Positions 59,203 to 64,000 of a stretch of DNA of 64,000 nt are shown piece by piece. Numbering within the stretch: position 1 is the first letter of the stretch; each line of letters begins with the position of its first letter. The notes under the pieces are model-generated. The model saw only the letters and a program-made list of their open reading frames with translations, had not been told where the DNA came from and made no database searches. Origin of the DNA: Pseudomonas ekonensis (GTDB lineage Bacteria; Pseudomonadota; Gammaproteobacteria; Pseudomonadales; Pseudomonadaceae); assembly GCF_019145435.1 (NCBI RefSeq), contig NZ_JAHSTS010000002.1:2142001-2206000 (forward strand). The letters run 5' to 3'. Position numbers and translations under genes: made by a program.

Positions 59203-59616
59203 ATGGCCTCCGCCAACAAGCAGCAGAAACGCGCCTCCCGGGCCAAAGCCAAGGCCAAGCAGAACCGCACCAAGCGCGCCGAGGCGCCGGTCGAGCTGGA
59301 TCCGAACGACGACCGCATCGACTTCGAATCGGTGGACCTGACCGACCTGTTCAAGAAAATGATCGACGCCGAGAAGATCAGCCAGCAGGCCATGTGCACG
59401 GCATTCCTCGAAGACCCGCTGCTGGAGATCGTGTACGAGCAGGAAGGCGAGGAAGGCGCGATGGACTTCATCCTCGCGGCCCTGCTCGAGTACCGCCAGT
59501 GGGCCACCGAGACCGACGAGGCCGGCGCCCTGGCGTGGATCGAATCCCCGGCCTTCCAGGCCGACTATGTGGCGGCGTCCGACGCGATCGCCGCGCAATC
59601 CCAACACAAAGACTGA
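59203..59616 (+). CDS. Small protein with Lys/Arg-rich N-terminus (tandem copy 1)
   Basis: A 137-residue protein beginning MASANKQQKRASRAKAKAKQ, a strongly basic head, followed by an acidic helical part (LTDLFKKMIDAEKISQQAMC, EGAMDFILAALLEYRQWATE, WIESPAFQADY). It is a clear paralogue of the next gene, six bases on. No family function is known; the basic head suggests nucleic-acid or ribosome contact. Confidence 0.78.
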   Translation: MASANKQQKRASRAKAKAKQNRTKRAEAPVELDPNDDRIDFESVDLTDLFKKMIDAEKISQQAMCTAFLEDPLLEIVYEQEGEEGAMDFILAALLEYRQWATETDEAGALAWIESPAFQADYVAASDAIAAQSQHKD

Positions 59617-59622
59617 GTTCCC

Positions 59623-60093
59623 ATGGCATCCCTGAACAAGCAACAGAAACGCGCCAAACGCGCCAAGGCCAAAGCCAAGCAGATCCGCATGGTCGGCCGC
59701 AAACCGCTGGCCCAGGACGACGACCTCGGCCACCTCGCCGAGCCGATCCCGGAATACACCCTGGCGATGTTCAGCAAAATGCGCGAAGCCGAAGCCGTCA
59801 GCCGCAACGACATGCTGCTGACGCTGCTCAGGGAGCTGGCGTTCATCATCGTCGACCACCCTGAACTGCTGGACATGGAAAACGCCGACGACGAAGGCAT
59901 GGCCGCCACCCACCTGGCCGCCGACATGCTGATCGACTACCGCATGTGGGCCGACGGCATGGACATCGAGGCCGCCCAGGCCTGGCTGAACGAGCCGCAG
60001 TTCATCACCGACTTCGGCATTGCGCTGGACGCCTACGGGCAGTCGCAGAAAGCGCAGGAAGAGCAGGAAGAGCAGGAAGAGCAGAGCGAGTAA
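59623..60093 (+). CDS. Small protein with Lys/Arg-rich N-terminus (tandem copy 2)
   Basis: A 156-residue paralogue of the preceding protein: MASLNKQQKRAKRAKAKAKQ, then LAMFSKMREAEAVSRNDMLL, MAATHLAADMLIDYRMWADG and AQAWLNEPQFITDFG. Its C-terminus carries short Glu-Gln repeats (EEQEEQEEQ) encoded by nine-base direct repeats, a possible site of length variation. A strong terminator follows 20 bases later. Confidence 0.78.
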   Translation: MASLNKQQKRAKRAKAKAKQIRMVGRKPLAQDDDLGHLAEPIPEYTLAMFSKMREAEAVSRNDMLLTLLRELAFIIVDHPELLDMENADDEGMAATHLAADMLIDYRMWADGMDIEAAQAWLNEPQFITDFGIALDAYGQSQKAQEEQEEQEEQSE

Positions 60094-60111
60094 TCCCTCG
60101 CCCGCAAACGC

Positions 60112-60148
60112 AAACGGCCGCCCGTCATCACTGACGGGCGGCCGTTTT
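60112..60148. terminator. Bidirectional rho-independent terminator
   Basis: AAACGGCCGCCCGTCA-TCAC-TGACGGGCGGCCGTTTT, a 15-base-pair stem with A and T runs, serving both the tandem small genes (+) and gabP (-), which ends at 60167. Confidence 0.94.
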
Positions 60149-60166
60149 CGCATCAGGCGCTGCGGA

Positions 60167-61558
60167 TCAGCTCAGCACTGCCGCACCGCCCTTCTCCAGC
60201 TTGCGGCGGCGGGCCACCAGCAGGCCGGCGGCGACCACCAGAAGGCTCAGCAGGCCGGTCGCGAGGATTTCCACGCGGTGGGCTTCCTGGAACAGCATGA
60301 TGGTCAGGGCCGCAATGATGAAGGCGATCACCGCGTAGGTCAGGCCCGGGAACAGCCACATGCTGAAGGAGATCTTCTCGCCGCGGGCCATGCGCTGCTT
60401 GCGCATGCGCAGTTGCGAGAACGCGATCACCAGGTACACCAGCAGCGCGATGGCGCCGGAGCTGGCCAGCAGGAACTCGAACACCGCAGCCGGGGCCACG
60501 TAGTTGGCGAAGGTGCACAGGAACGCCGCGCCGGTGGACAGCATCACCGCCCAGTAAGGCGTGCCGCTGTTGTTGGTGCGGGTGGCCATGGCCGGGGCGT
60601 CGCCGCGCTTGCCCAGGGAGAACAGCATGCGCGAAGAGGTGTACAGCGCCGAGTTCAGGCAACTGGTCACGGCGACCAGCACCACGATGTCGACGATCAT
60701 CTTCGCGTTCGGGATGCCCATGCGCTCAAGCACGGTCTGGTAGGAGCCCAGGTTGGCCAGCGACGGGTCGTTCCATGGCACCAGGGCCACGACGATGAAG
60801 ATCGACACGAGGTAGAACAGGCCGATCCGCCAGATCACCGAGTTGGTGGCCTTGGAGATCTGCTTGCCCGGGTTCTTCGATTCGGCGGCCGCGATGGTCA
60901 CGATCTCGGTGCCCATGAAGGAGAACATGGTGGTCAGGATCGCGCCCAGCACCGCGCCCATGCCGTTGGGCAGGAAGCCCTGGGTGTCGAAGATGTGCGA
61001 CACGCCGCTGACCTGGCTGTTCGGCAGCAAGCCGAAGATGGCCATGATGCCGACAATGATGAAGCCGATGATCGCCACCACTTTGAGCAGGGCGAACCAG
61101 AATTCGAACTCACCGTAGTTCTTCACGCTGAACAGGTTGGTCACGGTCAGCAGGAAGGTGATGATCAATGCAAATGCCCAGATCTCCACGCCCGGGAACC
61201 ACGCATGCAGGATGGTGGCGGCGGCGTTGGCTTCCAGCGGGATCACCAGCACCCAGAACCACCAGTACAGCCAGCCGATGGTGAAACCGGCCCAATGGCC
61301 GATGGCGCGGTCGGCGTAGGTGGAGAAGGAACCGGTGTCCGGCGAGGCCACGGCCATTTCGCCGAGCATGCGCATCACCAGTACAACCAGCAGGCCAGCG
61401 GCGGCGTAGGCCAGCAGCACGGCGGGACCGGCGGCGGCGATGGCGTGGCCGGAGCCGACAAACAGACCTGCACCGATCACACCGGCGATCGACAGCATGG
61501 TCACATGACGCGGTTTGAGCCCCTGTTCGAGGCCATTGGAGCTATGGGTGCTGCTCAT
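60167..61558 (-). CDS. gabP: GABA permease
   Basis: A 463-residue, 12-helix APC-superfamily permease that closely follows E. coli GabP: GLKPRHVTMLSIAGVIGAGL, DTGSFSTYADRAIGHWAG, TIGWLYWWFWVLVIPLEAN, SVKNYGEFEFWFALLKV and TSCLNSALYTSSRM. It should import 4-aminobutyrate and related omega-amino acids. The gab catabolic genes are not in the window. A sigma-54 element lies upstream. Confidence 0.93.
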   Translation of the reverse strand: MSSTHSSNGLEQGLKPRHVTMLSIAGVIGAGLFVGSGHAIAAAGPAVLLAYAAAGLLVVLVMRMLGEMAVASPDTGSFSTYADRAIGHWAGFTIGWLYWWFWVLVIPLEANAAATILHAWFPGVEIWAFALIITFLLTVTNLFSVKNYGEFEFWFALLKVVAIIGFIIVGIMAIFGLLPNSQVSGVSHIFDTQGFLPNGMGAVLGAILTTMFSFMGTEIVTIAAAESKNPGKQISKATNSVIWRIGLFYLVSIFIVVALVPWNDPSLANLGSYQTVLERMGIPNAKMIVDIVVLVAVTSCLNSALYTSSRMLFSLGKRGDAPAMATRTNNSGTPYWAVMLSTGAAFLCTFANYVAPAAVFEFLLASSGAIALLVYLVIAFSQLRMRKQRMARGEKISFSMWLFPGLTYAVIAFIIAALTIMLFQEAHRVEILATGLLSLLVVAAGLLVARRRKLEKGGAAVLS

Positions 61559-61650
61559 TGAAACTACCTTTGCGAGGAAAGCGATTCAGTCCGTCCCGTC
61601 TGGCGTTCCTTCTCGTAAAAAGAATCCAACGGGCCGTTCCAGATTCTGCA

Positions 61651-61667
61651 CGCAAATATTGCGCCAA
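61651..61667 (-). promoter_or_regulatory. Sigma-54 promoter of gabP
   Basis: On the minus strand: TTGGCGCAATATTTGCG, with GG and GC ten bases apart and a good match to TGGCAC-N5-TTGCA. The start would be near 61640, about 80 bases before the gabP start codon. This links GABA uptake to NtrC or CbrB. Confidence 0.75.
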
Positions 61668-62110
61668 AATGTTTCAAAAGCTTCTGCCCTGCGGTTTTCA
61701 GCCTGACCGGACAGTCATCGCAACCCCTTGAGATTACTGGCCTTTCGCCAGAACGTTACCCTGCGACTCACTTTTCAAACGAACGGGCGCACCAGAAACA
61801 CACTGAAAAAGTGTGTGTTGCACAATAAAAGGGCGAATCCGCAACGTTCGGCCGGTTAGCGCTTCCAACACCCCGCCAAAGGTGGCAACATCGCGCCTTT
61901 TTTTACGCGACACCCACGGGAATCCGCGTTCAAACACCCGTTCGGTTGTTGATGGGGCGACAGTCTGCTGCGCCGATGCGACAACCTGCCACACGCCATC
62001 CGTTTACCGCCCGAAGCGCTGTTGGCTGCCATTGAAACGCTATGCTAGCTTGGCCGCCTCGCCAGGAAGGCCACCCGACAGCTGGAGCGCAACACATATG
62101 AGGAACGCAC
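61668..62110. other. Intergenic region upstream of the ABC operon
   Basis: About 440 bases between the gabP promoter and the ABC ATPase gene. It contains a small inverted element, ACACACTGAAAAAGTGTGTGT (about 61796-61816), but no convincing gene, RNA or REP unit. The promoter of the ABC operon must lie here; I cannot fix it. AGGAA precedes the ATPase start. Confidence 0.5.
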
Positions 62111-62884
62111 ATGGCTGAGGCCACGCCCGCGCTTGAAATCCGCAACTTGCACAAACGCTACGGACAGCTTGAGGTGCTCAAGGGCATCTCGCTGACCGCC
62201 CGTGACGGCGACGTGATCTCGATCCTGGGTTCTTCCGGTTCCGGCAAGTCCACGTTCCTGCGCTGCATCAACCTGTTGGAAAACCCGCACCAGGGCCAGA
62301 TCCTGGTGGCCGGGGAAGAACTCAAGCTCAAGCCCGCCAAGAACGGCGAACTGGTTGCCGCCGACGGCAAGCAGATCAACCGCCTGCGCTCCGAGATTGG
62401 TTTTGTGTTTCAAAACTTTAATCTGTGGCCGCACATGAGCGTGCTCGACAACATCATCGAAGCCCCGCGCCGCGTGCTCGGCCAGAGCAAGGCCGAAGCC
62501 ATCGAAGTGGCCGAAGCCCTGCTGGCCAAGGTCGGCATCGCCGACAAGCGCCACGCTTACCCTGCGCAGCTGTCCGGCGGCCAGCAACAGCGCGCGGCCA
62601 TCGCCCGTACGCTGGCGATGCAGCCCAAGGTGATCCTGTTCGACGAGCCCACCTCCGCCCTTGACCCGGAAATGGTCCAGGAAGTACTTAATGTCATCCG
62701 CGCGTTGGCCGAAGAAGGCCGCACCATGCTGCTCGTCACCCATGAGATGGGCTTCGCCCGTCAGGTCTCCAGCGAAGTGGTGTTCCTCCACCAGGGCCTG
62801 GTAGAGGAGCAAGGATCGCCGCAGCAGGTGTTCGAGAACCCGCTTTCGGCGCGCTGCAAACAATTCATGTCCAGCAACCGCTAA
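62111..62884 (+). CDS. Basic amino-acid ABC transporter, ATPase subunit
   Basis: A 257-residue HisP/AotP-type ATPase. Walker A LGSSGSGKSTF, the polar-amino-acid insert GQILVAGEELKLKPAKNGEL, Q-loop VFQNFNLWPHM, signature LSGGQQQRAAIA, Walker B VILFDEPTSALDP and switch THEMGFA are all present. It is the first gene of the operon, followed after 13 bases by the binding protein. Unlike P. aeruginosa aotJQMOP, the ATPase gene comes first. Confidence 0.93.
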   Translation: MAEATPALEIRNLHKRYGQLEVLKGISLTARDGDVISILGSSGSGKSTFLRCINLLENPHQGQILVAGEELKLKPAKNGELVAADGKQINRLRSEIGFVFQNFNLWPHMSVLDNIIEAPRRVLGQSKAEAIEVAEALLAKVGIADKRHAYPAQLSGGQQQRAAIARTLAMQPKVILFDEPTSALDPEMVQEVLNVIRALAEEGRTMLLVTHEMGFARQVSSEVVFLHQGLVEEQGSPQQVFENPLSARCKQFMSSNR

Positions 62885-62897
62885 CGGAGCTACCCGC

Positions 62898-63644
62898 ATG
62901 CAGAACTACAAAAAGGTCTTCCTGGCCGCCGCCGTCACCCTGGCCTTCAGCGCCGGCGCCATGGCCGAGACTTTGAAGATGGGCATCGAGGCGGCTTACC
63001 CGCCGTTCAACAACAAGGACGCCAGCGGTAACGTGGTCGGCTTCGACAAGGACATCGGCGACGCCCTCTGCGCCAAGATGAAGGTCGAGTGCAGCGTGGT
63101 CACCTCCGACTGGGACGGCATCATCCCGGCCCTGAACGCCAAGAAGTTCGACTTCCTGATCTCGTCGATGTCGATCACCGACGAACGCAAGCAGGCGGTG
63201 GACTTCACCGATCCGTACTACTCCAACAAGCTGCAGTTCATCGCGCCGAAGGACAAAGAGTTCAAGACCGACAAGGACTCCCTCAAAGGCAAAGTGATCG
63301 GCGCCCAGCGCGCGACCCTGGCCGGCACCTTCATGGAAGACAACATGCCGGGCGTCGAGGTCAAGCTGTACGACACCCAGGAAAACGCCTACCTGGACCT
63401 GACCTCCGGTCGCCTCGACGGCATCCTCGCCGACAAGTACGTCAACTACGAGTGGCTCAAGAGCGACGCCGGCAAGGCCTACGAATTCAAGGGCGACCCG
63501 GTGGAAGAAAGCGACAAGATCGGCATCGCCGTGCGCAAGAACGATCCGATCCGCGAGAAGCTGAACGCCGCGCTGAAGGAAATCGTCGCTGACGGCACCT
63601 ACAAGAAGATCAACGACAAGTACTTCCCGTTCAGCATCTACTGA
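62898..63644 (+). CDS. Lys/Arg/Orn(His)-type periplasmic binding protein
   Basis: A 248-residue protein with signal peptide (VFLAAAVTLAFSAGAMA) and the LAO/HisJ fold. Ligand-binding elements match that group: AAYPPFNNKDASGNVVGFDKD, SSMSITDERKQAVDF (the Arg that binds the carboxylate), GAQRATLAG and the Asp in RLDGILADKYV. This pattern favours basic amino acids such as arginine, ornithine, lysine or histidine. Confidence 0.92.
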   Translation: MQNYKKVFLAAAVTLAFSAGAMAETLKMGIEAAYPPFNNKDASGNVVGFDKDIGDALCAKMKVECSVVTSDWDGIIPALNAKKFDFLISSMSITDERKQAVDFTDPYYSNKLQFIAPKDKEFKTDKDSLKGKVIGAQRATLAGTFMEDNMPGVEVKLYDTQENAYLDLTSGRLDGILADKYVNYEWLKSDAGKAYEFKGDPVEESDKIGIAVRKNDPIREKLNAALKEIVADGTYKKINDKYFPFSIY

Positions 63645-63658
63645 TCCTGACCGGCCGG

Positions 63659-63688
63659 ACCGGCGCCGCCTGCGAACGGCGTCGGTCC
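63659..63688 (+). other. Intercistronic stem-loop after the binding-protein gene
   Basis: GACCGGCGCCG-CCTGCGAA-CGGCGTCGGTC, an 11-base-pair stem with one G-T pair and no T run, in the 78-base gap between the binding-protein and permease genes. Such stems protect the upstream mRNA and let the binding protein be made in excess over the permeases. Confidence 0.6.
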
Positions 63689-63722
63689 CCGGCCTTGCCT
63701 GCCGCGATTTGAAAAGAATTCC

Positions 63723-64000
63723 ATGATTATCGATCTCTACGGATTCGGCCCGGCGCTCGCCGCCGGCGCGCTGATGACCGTCAAACTGGCGCTCTCGGCC
63801 CTGTGCCTGGGGCTGGTGCTCGGCCTGCTCGGCGCCTTGGCCAAGACGTCCCCGTACAAGCCCCTGCAATGGCTGGGCAGCACCTACTCGACCCTGGTGC
63901 GCGGCGTCCCGGAACTGCTCTGGGTGCTGCTGATCTACTTCGGCACCGTCAACGCCATGCGCGCCCTGGGCGAATACTTCGGCAACCCGGAACTTGAGCT
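63723..64000 (+). CDS. Amino-acid ABC transporter permease, 5' part only
   Basis: The first 92 codons of a HisQ/AotQ-type permease, cut by the right edge. MIIDLYGFGPALAAGALMTV is the usual N-terminus, followed by helix LALSALCLGLVLGLLGALAK and the family segment TYSTLVRGVPELLWVLLIYFG. A second permease gene (HisM/AotM type) is expected next. Confidence 0.92.
   Translation, partial: MIIDLYGFGPALAAGALMTVKLALSALCLGLVLGLLGALAKTSPYKPLQWLGSTYSTLVRGVPELLWVLLIYFGTVNAMRALGEYFGNPELE

Overview
The window is a GC-rich chromosomal segment from a Pseudomonas, most likely of the P. fluorescens group. Three things point there: the hut gene cluster, the gene order typA-thiI-glnA-(DUF4124)-ntrBC-nrsZ-trmL-secB-grxC-gpmI-envC-ctpA-hisBHAF-mutY-yggX-tRNA-Phe, and many REP doublets of the 'GTGGGAGCNNGCTTGC' type in the gaps. 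Nearly everything is core genome. The clear exception is an AT-rich insert behind tRNA-Phe (about 54.4-56.7 kb).

1-11.6 kb: histidine utilisation. Reading right to left: hutF (+) diverges from hutC-hutD (-), followed by the long minus-strand operon hutU - NCS1 permease - hutX-W-V - hutH1 - hutH2 (cut by the left edge). Two HutC-type operators are visible, and one sits on the predicted start site of a sigma-54 promoter for hutU. The first of the two histidase genes encodes a protein without the Ala-Ser-Gly that forms the MIO cofactor. 11.6-16.4 kb: lipocalin, a small lipoprotein, a PctA-type amino-acid chemoreceptor, and fbp with a DUF924 gene. 16.7-24.4 kb: a very large DUF2339 membrane protein translationally coupled to a DUF3999 protein, then glgP.

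24.6-35.9 kb: a YkgJ-like protein, typA, thiI, then the nitrogen-control block: glnA, two DUF4124 genes, ntrB, ntrC and the repeat-built sRNA NrsZ. glnA, ntrB and nrsZ each have a good -24/-12 element, and an NtrC site identical to the core of the E. coli glnA enhancer lies upstream of ntrB. trmL ends this part. 36-54.2 kb: secB, grxC, an inactive-looking rhodanese, gpmI-envC-ctpA-polysaccharide deacetylase, a Vps62/DUF946-like protein of unknown role, a solute-binding protein, hisBH-DUF2164-hisAF, an OFA-type MFS transporter, a PanM-like GNAT, and AsmA-mutY-yggX.

54.3-56.7 kb: tRNA-Phe, then an AT-rich insert with an anti-phage dCTP deaminase (AvcD/DcdV family). The deaminase carries an additional N-terminal domain and is followed after one base by a 50-codon gene with a WPxWKQ motif. 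This is the best candidate for an incompletely described system. 56.8-64 kb: small envelope proteins, an alpha/beta hydrolase, two tandem paralogues with Lys/Arg-rich N-termini, gabP with its own sigma-54 promoter, and the start of a basic amino-acid ABC transporter operon cut by the right edge.
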